Source of the DNA: Eudoraea sp.
GTDB taxonomy: Bacteria; Bacteroidota; Bacteroidia; Flavobacteriales; Flavobacteriaceae
Assembly: GCA_013042925.1 (NCBI GenBank)
Contig: JABDPH010000154.1
Location: 1-16,585 of the forward strand
Reading direction: 5' to 3'
Length of the DNA stretch: 16,585 bases
The notes below the pieces were generated by a model. It had not been told where the DNA came from and did not search any database. It saw only the letters and a list, made by a program, of their open reading frames with translations. Position numbers and translations under genes: made by a program. This document shows positions 1-6,485 of the stretch, piece by piece (the first letter of the stretch is position 1; each line of letters starts with the position of its first letter).

Positions 1-732
1 AAGATCTCCTGAAATTCCATTACCGGGAGCTTCATTACCCTTGCCGGATACTTTTAGTTGCATTCCCTGCTCAACTCCTGGCGGTATTTTAATGGAAACT
101 GTCTCTTCTACTACTTTCAAGCCCTGAGCATCAGCATCTTTCGGTCTTTTATCTATGATTTGACCACTTCCTCCACAACTATTACAGGTGGCTGCTGTTT
201 GCATCCTACCTAAAATTGTATTAGTTATTTTTGTTACCTGCCCCGCACCGTTACAGGTAGTACAGGTTTTATAAGTTACACCAGCCGCTTGTTTTTTACG
301 TTTTACCTTTACCTTTTTCTCAACACCATGGGCAATCTCTTCAAGGGTTAAGCTAACACGTATTCTTAAATTGCTGCCTTTCACTCTGCGTTGACCCCCA
401 CTAAAGCCTCCAAAGCCACCAAATCCGCCACCAAATGCACTGCCAAAAATATCCCCAAATTGGCTAAAGATATCGTCCATATTCATTCCTCCACCACCAA
501 AACCACCGCCTTCAAATGCAGCATGCCCATATTGATCGTACCGGGCTTTCTTGTCAGGATCACTCAAAACTTCATAAGCTTCAGCCGCCTTTTTAAACAT
601 TTCTTCTGCCTCTGCGTCTCCCGGGTTTTTATCCGGGTGAAATTCTATGGCTTTTTTCCGATAAGCTTTTTTAATGTCAGCTGCTGTGGCGCTTTTGGAA
701 ATACCCAATATTTCATAGAAATCCTGCTTCAT
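1..732 (-). CDS. dnaJ: Chaperone protein DnaJ (Hsp40), 3'-truncated by the window edge
   Basis: Co-chaperone that delivers unfolded proteins to DnaK and stimulates its ATPase through the J domain. Only the first 244 residues are in the window; the C-terminal substrate-binding part lies beyond position 1. Reading from the ATG at 732, the J domain comes first ([12 protein letters not shown], then the HPD motif in [10 protein letters not shown]), followed by a Gly/Phe-rich linker and the start of the C-terminal domain ([17 protein letters not shown]). The zinc region holds only two CxxCxGxG motifs, CTTCNGAG and CNSCGGSG, where E. coli-type DnaJ has four; the sequence before and after them is continuous and in frame, so this is not a frameshift. 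The gene follows grpE with a 15-bp gap on the same strand, so the two are almost certainly cotranscribed. Family assignment is certain. Confidence 0.97.
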   Translation of the reverse strand, partial: MKQDFYEILGISKSATAADIKKAYRKKAIEFHPDKNPGDAEAEEMFKKAAEAYEVLSDPDKKARYDQYGHAAFEGGGFGGGGMNMDDIFSQFGDIFGSAFGGGFGGFGGFSGGQRRVKGSNLRIRVSLTLEEIAHGVEKKVKVKRKKQAAGVTYKTCTTCNGAGQVTKITNTILGRMQTAATCNSCGGSGQIIDKRPKDADAQGLKVVEETVSIKIPPGVEQGMQLKVSGKGNEAPGNGISGDL

Positions 733-747
733 AAGTCTATTATTTGA

Positions 748-1320
748 TTAATTTCCAACAACCACTTTTGGATGTCGTATAATTTTATCTCCAAGTTTAA
801 ACCCCTTTTCAATAACATCTATTATTTTACCTTTTAGTTTTTTATTAGGAGCAGGAATCTGGGTAATTGCGTCATGGACTTCCGCATCAAAAGCATCACC
901 TTCTTTCGTTGTTATCTCCTGTAAACCCTTGGATTTAAGTGTTTCTTTTAATTTATTACTGATAAGATCAACACCTTTGAACAATTCTTTATCGGTAGAC
1001 TTAGAGATCTCTTTAAGAGCCCTATCAAAATCATCCATGATCGGCAACAGAGCTAACATAATCTCCTGCCCGGCAGTTTTAAAAAGGTCCATACGTTCCT
1101 TGGTAGTACGTTTTTTGTAATTTTCAAACTCCGCAAACAGCCTTAAAAACTTGTCTTTTTCCTTCTCCAGATCTTCCTGTAATTGTTCTTCAATAGATTT
1201 TATCTCCTCTTGCTGCTCATTTGAATCTGCCTCCAAGTCCTGCTCTTCACCCATTTCCTCTAATACCTGCTCTTCAGGAATCATTTCATTGATCTCTTCT
1301 GACTTATCTTTTTTGTTCAT
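748..1320 (-). CDS. grpE: Nucleotide exchange factor GrpE
   Basis: GrpE releases ADP from DnaK and so resets the chaperone cycle; it acts in the cytoplasm as a dimer. The 190-residue protein has the expected plan: a very acidic, Glu-rich N-terminus, a long helical coiled-coil segment (LQEDLEKEKDKFLRLFAEFE and onward) with the conserved run AEFENYKKRT, and a C-terminal beta domain recognisable from FDAEVHDAI and from IEKGFKLGDKIIRHPKVVVG. Length is normal for the family. It is the first gene of a grpE-dnaJ pair and starts at an ATG at 1320 with no clear Shine-Dalgarno sequence. A promoter-like element lies 37-50 bp upstream. dnaK is not in the window. Confidence 0.97.
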   Translation of the reverse strand: MNKKDKSEEINEMIPEEQVLEEMGEEQDLEADSNEQQEEIKSIEEQLQEDLEKEKDKFLRLFAEFENYKKRTTKERMDLFKTAGQEIMLALLPIMDDFDRALKEISKSTDKELFKGVDLISNKLKETLKSKGLQEITTKEGDAFDAEVHDAITQIPAPNKKLKGKIIDVIEKGFKLGDKIIRHPKVVVGN

Positions 1321-1355
1321 ATGATATTGCTTTTTATAAACCTCAAATTAGGATG

Positions 1356-1397
1356 GCAAAAGTACTGCCAATTCTTTAAAAATGTCAAAATGTCACA
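1356..1397 (-). promoter_or_regulatory. Candidate grpE-dnaJ promoter with upstream repeat
   Basis: On the minus strand, 1371 to 1356 reads TTGGCAGTACTTTTGC. This contains TACTTTTG, an exact match to the Bacteroidota -7 element TAnnTTTG, with a TTG at 1388-1386 that is 21 bases further upstream (the usual spacing is about 19). The same 16 bases also fit the -24/-12 pattern of sigma-54 promoters (TTGGCA, then TTGC at the right distance). Just upstream, + strand 1383-1395 holds TGTCA-AAA-TGTCA, a short direct repeat that is also a near-palindrome. The location directly upstream of a heat-shock operon supports a promoter; which sigma factor reads it cannot be decided from sequence. Confidence 0.5.
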
Positions 1398-1456
1398 AAA
1401 AAAAACACCCCAATTACAGGATGTTCTATTTGAAACTACTTATCTCTATATTTTAT

Positions 1457-2416
1457 CTACACGTATTCTTTTGACAAAACATCATCCGTGTTGTCCTCAT
1501 TAACTTGCTCCGAGTATATATTTTCCAATGCTCTGCAAATATTATTAAATTCAAAATTAAAGCCTTCTTTTTCTATTTTTTTACTGCTCACGCGCTGACT
1601 TACAAATAAAAGATAAGACATTTCACCCAGCATAAGTCTCATTGCAAATTGAGGAATATTAGGTAGAAACAAGGGTTTATTGAGGACCTTGGCCAATTCT
1701 TTAACCATTTTTTTGTTAGTCACAGGGTTTGGTGCAACTCCGTTATAAACACCAGACAGATTATTTTCCATGGCAAATACAAACATTCGGGCAATATCAT
1801 TCACATGTATCCACGATTGCCATTGCTCCCCTGAACCAAATGAAGCCCCTAAATATCTTCTTACAGCATTCGTAATATTTGGTAAAGCTCCTCCCTCTGA
1901 TGAGAGAACCAGACCAATCCTTATTTTCGCAACAGTACAATTAAGCTTCTGGAATTTATCCATTTCTTTTTCCCACATCTCTGAAACCTCCCCTAAAAAA
2001 CTTGCATCCACAGTGGTTTCTTTTTCAGTGTAAAAATCAGTTAAGGAATTTGGATAGATTCCTATTGCAGATGCAGATATGAAAGAAATTCTTTCCTTCG
2101 GATTTAAATTTTTAATGGCAGTATAAAGTGCCCGTACGCTGTCTATTCTGCTGGATAGAATTTGCTTTTTGTAAGATTTTGTCCACTTACCTGCAATACT
2201 AGCACCTGCCAAATTGATAATAGCCGTAACTCCATCAAAACAATTTTTATCTAATTCATTTTTTTCTGGCTTCCAATAAAATCCCTGATAATTGCTTTCG
2301 TTCTTTATTTTGGATTTATCAGTTGTAAGATAATTAACTGAAATCCCTTTTTCACGACATAAGTCCGTAATGGCTTTGCCTACTAATCCGGTTGCCCCGG
2401 CGATTAATACTTTCAT
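1457..2416 (-). CDS. TIGR01777 family NAD(P)-binding epimerase-like protein (YfcH/SDR39U1 type)
   Basis: Member of the extended short-chain dehydrogenase/epimerase group named TIGR01777; the physiological substrate of this family is not established. The 319-residue protein opens with the nucleotide-binding motif GATGLVG (residues 7-13) after MKVLIA. It continues with the family signature NLAGASIAGKWT followed by K..I..SR (about 68-90), SASAIGIYP (114-122), and the C-terminal DUF1731-type segment from about residue 240 (LAKVLNKPLFLPNIPQFAMR). An acidic tail (NEDNTDD) extends slightly past the usual end. It lies downstream of mnmD on the same strand, 104 bp away. Family confidence is high; function beyond nucleotide binding is unknown. 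Confidence 0.9.
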   Translation of the reverse strand: MKVLIAGATGLVGKAITDLCREKGISVNYLTTDKSKIKNESNYQGFYWKPEKNELDKNCFDGVTAIINLAGASIAGKWTKSYKKQILSSRIDSVRALYTAIKNLNPKERISFISASAIGIYPNSLTDFYTEKETTVDASFLGEVSEMWEKEMDKFQKLNCTVAKIRIGLVLSSEGGALPNITNAVRRYLGASFGSGEQWQSWIHVNDIARMFVFAMENNLSGVYNGVAPNPVTNKKMVKELAKVLNKPLFLPNIPQFAMRLMLGEMSYLLFVSQRVSSKKIEKEGFNFEFNNICRALENIYSEQVNEDNTDDVLSKEYV

Positions 2417-2520
2417 CGCATAATTTTCGCTAAAGATATTGGTTTTTAAACCCGTAGCAATCAGGTTTAATTTGGATTTAACAGTATCCTTTATAAATTA
2501 TTACTAAAATCTGTTTCCAC

Positions 2521-3183
2521 TTACACTTTTAGAGCCCTAAGCATTTCCCTTTTACCGGGTGGTCCCGGTAAGCGTTCAACAACAAAACCAACAGCTTGCA
2601 TTGCTCTTCTGACACTTCCTTTAGCCGAATAGGTGACCAAAACTCCATGTTTAGTAAGAGCTTTATACATTTTATCAAAAACCGGCTCAGTCCAAAGTTC
2701 CGGTTGTACCCTGGCACCAAACGCATCAAAATATATAAGGTCGTAAAGATTGTTATCAGAGATATCCCGAAAGTCTATTTTGTACTTATTAAATGAAAAT
2801 CGGGGCGTAAGTTTTGTTTTGATTCCCCAGGGACACATATGCATTTCAAAAAATGCCTCTCTATACGTTTCTGCCTCCAAAGTTCTAATATAATCAAGCT
2901 GTGATATTTCTTCCTCTGTTACGGGAAAGGCCTCAATTCCCGTATAATCTACCCGCCTGCTTGTTTTATCGGCCTCAATTAATGTTATCAGGGCATTGAG
3001 ACCTGTTCCAAAACCAATCTCCAAAATATTAATGGGCTCATTGGTCAAATATTGGAATCCTTTATCAATAAAAACATGATATGCCTCATTTACGGCACCG
3101 TGTATGGAGTGATATTGTTCTTCCCAGTCCTGTATTTTAATGGTTTTGGAACCATCGGCCGTAGTAATTATCTTTCGTATCAA
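2521..3183 (-). CDS. mnmD: tRNA 5-methylaminomethyl-2-thiouridine methyltransferase MnmD (DUF752)
   Basis: Stand-alone counterpart of the N-terminal half of MnmC: SAM-dependent methylation of aminomethyl-thiouridine at the tRNA wobble position 34. The 220-residue protein shows the conserved N-terminal block (WEEQYHSIHGAVNEAYHVF), the SAM-binding motif EIGFGTGLN (residues 55-63), YTGIEAFPV, a family-type catalytic region with IYFDAFGARVQPELW, and the C-terminal RRAMQAVGFVVERLPGPPGKREMLRA block. The oxidase half found in enterobacterial MnmC is absent, which is usual in Bacteroidota. No ATG is available: the start used is a TTG at 3183, one base after the stop of the upstream DUF4920 gene, and the residues right after it (IRKIITTADGS) match my recollection of how the family begins. 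Translation is probably coupled to the upstream gene. Confidence 0.92.
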   Translation of the reverse strand: MIRKIITTADGSKTIKIQDWEEQYHSIHGAVNEAYHVFIDKGFQYLTNEPINILEIGFGTGLNALITLIEADKTSRRVDYTGIEAFPVTEEEISQLDYIRTLEAETYREAFFEMHMCPWGIKTKLTPRFSFNKYKIDFRDISDNNLYDLIYFDAFGARVQPELWTEPVFDKMYKALTKHGVLVTYSAKGSVRRAMQAVGFVVERLPGPPGKREMLRALKV

Positions 3184-3184
3184 C

Positions 3185-3688
3185 TTATTGCCCTATTAGT
3201 ACGCCATCTGCCTCAAATGAAAATGTTTTCTCAGGTCTTGTAATCCGTTCAATATCTTCTTGGGATTTGCCGGCATCTTGGGCATAATGCTTTTGATCAT
3301 CAATGCTCATGAGATCCACAAAAGCAATTCCATTTACAATTACTTCCTTTCCTTCAATATCCTTAGGTACAAAAAAGCCATAATCTTTAAACTTCACCAT
3401 TACTTCCTCTTCATTATTTAATTTCAGCTTCATCCAACAACCTTTAGACTTGCAAACATCCACAACCGTTCCTACAAATTTGGTTTCCAAGGTATCTGTC
3501 TCCGAAAGTGTTTCAAATTTAGCTAACATTTCTCCACTTTCAATAGCATCTTCGCCATCAATGGACTTACCAAATGAAGCATAATTGTTTTCAATTAGCA
3601 CTTTTTCACTTTCGCCTGATGACTTTTGTTGATTTTTACAAGCCATTAACAGTACTAATAACACAAGTAAAATGTTAAAACTTTTCAT
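3185..3688 (-). CDS. DUF4920 domain-containing lipoprotein
   Basis: Predicted periplasm-facing lipoprotein of unknown function. The 167-residue protein has a lipoprotein signal peptide ending in LLMAC, with Cys17 as the lipidation site. The DUF4920 core follows: NYASFGKSI, then VVDVCKSKGCWMKL with Cys79, Cys84 and Trp85, then VKFKDYGFFVPKDIEGKEVIVNG, and a final HYAQDAGKSQEDIERI segment. The fold suggests a small OB-like beta barrel; the paired cysteines could form a disulfide or bind a metal, but this is inference. It is transcribed divergently from ilvE and sits one base upstream of mnmD. The pairing of a secreted protein with a tRNA methyltransferase gives no obvious functional hint. Confidence 0.88.
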   Translation of the reverse strand: MKSFNILLVLLVLLMACKNQQKSSGESEKVLIENNYASFGKSIDGEDAIESGEMLAKFETLSETDTLETKFVGTVVDVCKSKGCWMKLKLNNEEEVMVKFKDYGFFVPKDIEGKEVIVNGIAFVDLMSIDDQKHYAQDAGKSQEDIERITRPEKTFSFEADGVLIGQ

Positions 3689-3796
3689 TATTAATAATAT
3701 TTATGATTCATCTGCAAAACTGGCGATTTTTCCTCGAAAAAAGAAGTCATTAAAGGTGATAATTGTTTAATTTTAATCCTAGAAAAAGCGATTTCA

Positions 3797-4864
3797 ATGG
3801 ATACAGAAGTAAAAAATCTGATAGTGGAGAAGGCAGAAACATCTAAGATTAGTAAGGTTAATTTTGATAATCTTCCTTTTGGCGCATATTTCACAGATCA
3901 TATGTTTGTCTGTGATTATAGAAATGGTGCATGGGAAACGCCAAAAATAATTCCCTATCAGCCATTGCAAATGGAACCTTCTTCCAGGATATTTCATTAT
4001 GGCCAGGCGGTTTTTGAAGGGATGAAGGCATATAGAGATGACGAAGGTAGTGTGTGGTTATTCAGACCTGACGAGAACTATAGGCGCATAAATATGTCCA
4101 GTGTTCGACTGGCAATGCCGGAATTTCCTGAAGAATATTTTTTTGAAGGTCTCAAGAAGCTTTTACAGTTAGACGAGAAGTGGATTAAACCTGGCGTAGG
4201 TAATTCTTTGTATATCCGTCCTTTTGTTATTGCAACCCAAGCAGGAATAATTGCTTCTCCCTCAGAGGAGTTTAAATTTATTATTATTTGCTCTCCTGCA
4301 CAATCCTACTACGGAGGTGAAGTAAGAGTAAAGATTGCCGAAAAATTTAGCAGGGCAGCAAATGGTGGATTTGGTTTTACCAAGGCCGCCGGTAATTATG
4401 CGGGTCAGTTTTATCCAACCAACCTGGCCAAGGAAGAAGGGTTTCAACAAGTGGTTTGGACAGACGCAAATACACATGAGTACATAGAAGAAGCTGGTAC
4501 CATGAATATCTTCATTCGACTGGATAACAAATTAATTACTTGCCCAACCGGGGATAGAATATTGGATGGTGTAACTAGAAAAAGCATCATTGAATTGGCA
4601 AAAGACATGGGAATTGAAGTTGAAATAAGGCCTATTAAAGTATCTGAGCTGGTTGAAGGAATAAAGAATAATTCTTTAAAAGAAATGTTTGGCAGTGGAA
4701 CCGCTGCTGTAATTAATCCAATCTTGGGCTTTGGTTTTAAAGGAGAACGCTTTGAGTTACCTCAAATTGAAAAATCCTATGCAACAATCCTGAAGCAAAA
4801 ATTACTGGAAATACAATATAATAAGACTGAAGATAAATTTGGATGGAGGTATAAAGTCCAGTAA
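3797..4864 (+). CDS. ilvE: Branched-chain-amino-acid aminotransferase
   Basis: PLP-dependent class IV aminotransferase catalysing the last step of valine, leucine and isoleucine synthesis and the first step of their breakdown, with 2-oxoglutarate/glutamate as partner. The 355-residue cytoplasmic protein has the family landmarks: FHYGQAVFEGMKAYR (67-80), YIRPFVIATQ (139-148), the catalytic lysine in GFTKAAGNYAG (Lys196), the cofactor-binding EEAGTMNIF (231-239), LDGVTRKSI (256-264) and the phosphate-binding FGSGTAAVI (298-306). Length fits the longer BCAT form (human/Bacillus type) rather than the roughly 310-aa E. coli form. It is a single gene between a divergent lipoprotein gene and a convergent gene, ended by a strong hairpin. 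Confidence 0.97.
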   Translation: MDTEVKNLIVEKAETSKISKVNFDNLPFGAYFTDHMFVCDYRNGAWETPKIIPYQPLQMEPSSRIFHYGQAVFEGMKAYRDDEGSVWLFRPDENYRRINMSSVRLAMPEFPEEYFFEGLKKLLQLDEKWIKPGVGNSLYIRPFVIATQAGIIASPSEEFKFIIICSPAQSYYGGEVRVKIAEKFSRAANGGFGFTKAAGNYAGQFYPTNLAKEEGFQQVVWTDANTHEYIEEAGTMNIFIRLDNKLITCPTGDRILDGVTRKSIIELAKDMGIEVEIRPIKVSELVEGIKNNSLKEMFGSGTAAVINPILGFGFKGERFELPQIEKSYATILKQKLLEIQYNKTEDKFGWRYKVQ

Positions 4865-4881
4865 TCTCCTAAAAACATAAT

Positions 4882-4914
4882 AAACAGGTGCTAAAACTAG
4901 TACCTGTTTTATTT
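4882..4914. terminator. Bidirectional intrinsic terminator between ilvE and the MazG-like gene
   Basis: Positions 4882-4893 pair with 4898-4909 to give a 12-bp stem (AAACAGGTGCTA against TAGTACCTGTTT, one G-T pair) closed by the loop AAAC. A T-rich run follows on the + strand (4906-4914). On the minus strand the exit is less T-rich. It fills the 44-bp gap between two convergent genes and touches the last base of the minus-strand stop codon, as expected for a shared terminator. Confidence 0.85.
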
Positions 4915-5295
4915 ATCCAGAATACCCTGAATATTTGGCTTAAAATATTCCGGCCCTTTCAATACCTTCCCATCTTCCCTGTATATAGGTTTCCCATCTT
5001 TTCCTAATTTGCTCATATTGCTTCGTTGAATTTCTTCAAATACCTCCTCTATTTTATGTTGCATACCGTGTTCAAGAATTGTCCCGCACAGAATATAAAG
5101 CATATCTCCTAAAGCATCAGCTACCTCTGCCAAATCATTATTTTGTGTAGCCTCAAAATACTCTTTATTCTCCTCGTCCATAAGGTTAAATCGAAGCTTA
5201 TTCTTTGCTTCACCAAGATCTGCCTTCATTTCGTGAGACACCCCAAGACCAAAAGATCTGTGAAAAATTTCTACCGAAGCAATTTTCTTTTTCAT
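4909..5295 (-). CDS. MazG-like nucleoside triphosphate pyrophosphohydrolase family protein
   Basis: Member of the all-alpha NTP pyrophosphatase superfamily (MazG, HisE, dUTPase-like), which hydrolyses NTPs or dNTPs to the monophosphate and pyrophosphate with Mg2+. The 128-residue protein has the two acidic helices that hold the metal: DEENKEYFEA (40-49) and DLAEVADALGDMLYIL (54-69), with Glu41, Glu45, Glu57, Asp60 and Asp64 as likely ligands. A C-terminal segment (SKLGKDGKPIYREDGKVLKGPEYFKPN) follows that I recognise from phage and bacterial relatives of this subgroup. A housecleaning role is likely but the preferred nucleotide cannot be read from sequence. It starts at an ATG at 5295, back to back with a small + strand membrane-protein gene. 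Confidence 0.8.
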   Translation of the reverse strand: MKKKIASVEIFHRSFGLGVSHEMKADLGEAKNKLRFNLMDEENKEYFEATQNNDLAEVADALGDMLYILCGTILEHGMQHKIEEVFEEIQRSNMSKLGKDGKPIYREDGKVLKGPEYFKPNIQGILDK

Positions 5296-5297
5296 GG

Positions 5298-5316
5298 TAT
5301 TTTTGTTTTAGTTTTG
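5298..5316 (+). promoter_or_regulatory. Candidate -7 elements for the 62-aa membrane protein gene
   Basis: Two exact matches to the Bacteroidota -7 element TAnnTTTG lie in the 36-bp divergent gap: TATTTTTG at 5298-5305 and TAGTTTTG at 5309-5316. Either would give a leader of about 10-20 bases before the ATG at 5332. No good -33 TTG is seen at the proper distance, so support is moderate. Confidence 0.35.
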
Positions 5317-5331
5317 CTAAAAATAATAAAT

Positions 5332-5520
5332 ATGTTTAGCACAGGACAAGTACTATTTGCCATAGTTTTTATATTGTTATTCACATTGATCCTGATATTT
5401 TCTTATCGAAAAGACAAGAAACTTCATGCTAAAAATTATAGTGGTGTAAAATGGGTAGGGATTGTATTTGTCATATTCATAATATTCTTATTTGCGATTA
5501 AGTATATTCTCAAAAATTGA
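5332..5520 (+). CDS. Small two-helix membrane protein (62 aa), hypothetical
   Basis: A 62-residue protein with two hydrophobic segments, about residues 7-24 (VLFAIVFILLFTLILIFS) and 42-58 (VGIVFVIFIIFLFAIKY). They are separated by a basic loop (YRKDKKLHAKNYSGVK), so both ends probably face the same side. I recall similar short proteins starting MFSTGQ in other flavobacteria, but this is from memory and no function is known to me. The open frame extends upstream to 5143, but that part is antisense to the MazG-like gene; the ATG at 5332, preceded by promoter-like elements, is the sensible start. No partner is evident; the next gene is 116 bp away. Confidence 0.75.
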   Translation: MFSTGQVLFAIVFILLFTLILIFSYRKDKKLHAKNYSGVKWVGIVFVIFIIFLFAIKYILKN

Positions 5521-5600
5521 CATTATAACTACCAACACCACAAAAATGGGGCGATTCACAACAAACTCGCTATTTCATTCGTATAATACAAGAAAAGAAG

Positions 5601-5608
5601 TAATTTTG
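5601..5608 (+). promoter_or_regulatory. Candidate -7 promoter element upstream of the 59-aa protein and crcB
   Basis: TAATTTTG is an exact match to the Bacteroidota -7 element TAnnTTTG, 28 bases before the ATG at 5637. The trinucleotide 19 bases upstream is TCG rather than TTG, so the -33 element is imperfect. It would drive the 59-aa gene and crcB together. Confidence 0.4.
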
Positions 5609-5636
5609 CGTTAACCAATTATATCACAATTCTAAA

Positions 5637-5816
5637 ATGACCACTTTTTTAACCATTTTTATTGTTTTAGTCATAATTAATGCTGCGCTTTTGTTTTTTA
5701 GTATTGCGAGCGCCGGACAGAGAGTAAGCAAGTTAAGGAAAAGTATTTCAGAGCAATCTTTAACAAAAATTTATCCTCTGGATTTAGATTCAACCAAGTA
5801 TAAAAAAGCAATTTAG
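5637..5816 (+). CDS. Small membrane-anchored protein (59 aa), hypothetical
   Basis: Short gene, ATG at 5637 and TAG at 5814-5816. The product begins MTTFLTIFIVLVIINAALLF, an N-terminal hydrophobic helix of about 22 residues. A polar tail of about 35 residues follows, with basic residues (RVSKLRK) next to the helix and an ending of KIYPLDLDSTKYKKAI. This looks like a single-pass protein with its tail in the cytoplasm. It ends 17 bp before crcB on the same strand and has a promoter-like element upstream, so it probably shares a transcript with the fluoride channel gene. Family unknown to me. Coding potential is supported by the clean hydrophobic/basic layout and operon position, not by recognised homology. 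Confidence 0.65.
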   Translation: MTTFLTIFIVLVIINAALLFFSIASAGQRVSKLRKSISEQSLTKIYPLDLDSTKYKKAI

Positions 5817-5833
5817 TTTTTTACCTTTAGGGT

Positions 5834-6205
5834 ATGAAACAATTTTTGCTTGTTTTTATTGGTGGTGGGTTTGGTAGCTTTCTTCGTTTTGTAATTGGTA
5901 AAACTTTCAACGATTATTTTCATAATTTTTTCCTCGGCACATTTATAGTTAATATAATTGGCTGTTTAGTAATTGGTTTTATTCTGGGTGCATCAATGAA
6001 AGGGAATCTTCTTTCAAAAGATCAAATCCTGATCCTGTCTACAGGATTTTGCGGAGGATTTACCACGTTTTCAGCATTTACATTGGAAAACCATGGATTG
6101 CTTCAATCCGGCCAATTACTGCATTTTTCTTTTTATACCTTAAGTAGTATTGCAGTTGGTGTACTCGCAGTGGTAATGGGCCTTTGGCTTTCCAGATTAT
6201 TATAA
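5834..6205 (+). CDS. crcB: Fluoride channel protein CrcB/Fluc
   Basis: Fluoride-specific ion channel of the inner membrane that lowers cytoplasmic fluoride. The 123-residue protein has four hydrophobic segments, normal for this dual-topology dimer, and all the family marks: GGGFGSFLRFVIG near the N-terminus, GTFIVNIIGCLVIGF in helix 2 with the pore asparagine, and GFCGGFTTFSAFTLEN in helix 3, which carries the central sodium-site region and the phenylalanine/threonine pore residues. It appears to be the second gene after a 59-aa membrane protein, with a 17-bp gap. I see no fluoride riboswitch upstream. Assignment is secure. Confidence 0.95.
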   Translation: MKQFLLVFIGGGFGSFLRFVIGKTFNDYFHNFFLGTFIVNIIGCLVIGFILGASMKGNLLSKDQILILSTGFCGGFTTFSAFTLENHGLLQSGQLLHFSFYTLSSIAVGVLAVVMGLWLSRLL

Positions 6206-6364
6206 TATTTCTGCTTTTAGCACACCTTTTTTTCCTTATTAGTTAGTTTAATTTGATTTATTCCTTCTATAAAAAATGGACAGGTTTAACACTTTCCTAC
6301 AACTTTAGTTAATTCTCTCCCACAAAATCATCATATATACAATTTTTTAAGTTTTTAATAACAT

Positions 6365-6436
6365 ACCCTTAAAATTAATAGGGTCTAATTAATATAAATA
6401 TAAAAATTACCCAACCACCCCTACTTTTTTTAGGGT
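6365..6436. repeat. Recurring ACCCT/AGGGT inverted repeats upstream of glnK
   Basis: ACCCT at 6365-6369 faces AGGGT at 6380-6384 (10-bp spacer). A second pair, CCCTA at 6419-6423 and TAGGG at 6431-6435 (7-bp spacer), follows about 50 bp later and overlaps the region where a -33 element would sit. In a very AT-rich stretch these G/C blocks stand out and could be an operator for nitrogen control. The regulator is unknown. Confidence 0.35.
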
Positions 6437-6460
6437 GTTAAATTATTTAATATATATTTG
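6431..6460 (+). promoter_or_regulatory. Candidate glnK-amtB promoter
   Basis: TATATTTG at 6453-6460 is an exact Bacteroidota -7 element (TAnnTTTG). Nineteen bases upstream the trinucleotide is TAG (6431-6433) instead of TTG, a one-base mismatch to the -33 element. Transcription would begin near 6466 with a leader of about 20 bases. A weak -33 is compatible with an activated promoter. Confidence 0.45.
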
Positions 6461-6485
6461 CGCCGATCAACAATAAAATTTAAAA

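Larger units (their letters stand above)
6206..6485. other. AT-rich intergenic region upstream of the nitrogen module
   Basis: This 280-bp gap holds no open frame worth calling. The part after crcB has only a weak hairpin (TGCT-TTT-AGCA near 6215) before a T run, so a crcB terminator is uncertain. The right-hand 120 bp contain the glnK promoter elements and ACCCT/AGGGT repeats listed separately. Confidence 0.6.

Noticed and set aside
391..747. 118-aa open frame on the + strand antisense to dnaJ.
   Set aside because: It is a shadow of dnaJ; its composition follows the Gly-rich codons on the other strand and it has no protein-like features.
5143..5331. Upstream extension of the 62-aa membrane protein frame.
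   Set aside because: It is antisense to the MazG-like gene, and a sensible ATG with promoter-like elements exists at 5332.
5521..5833. Fluoride riboswitch upstream of crcB.
   Set aside because: I looked for the crcB-motif pattern in the gap before the 59-aa gene and in the 17-bp crcB leader and saw no convincing match; the leader is too short.
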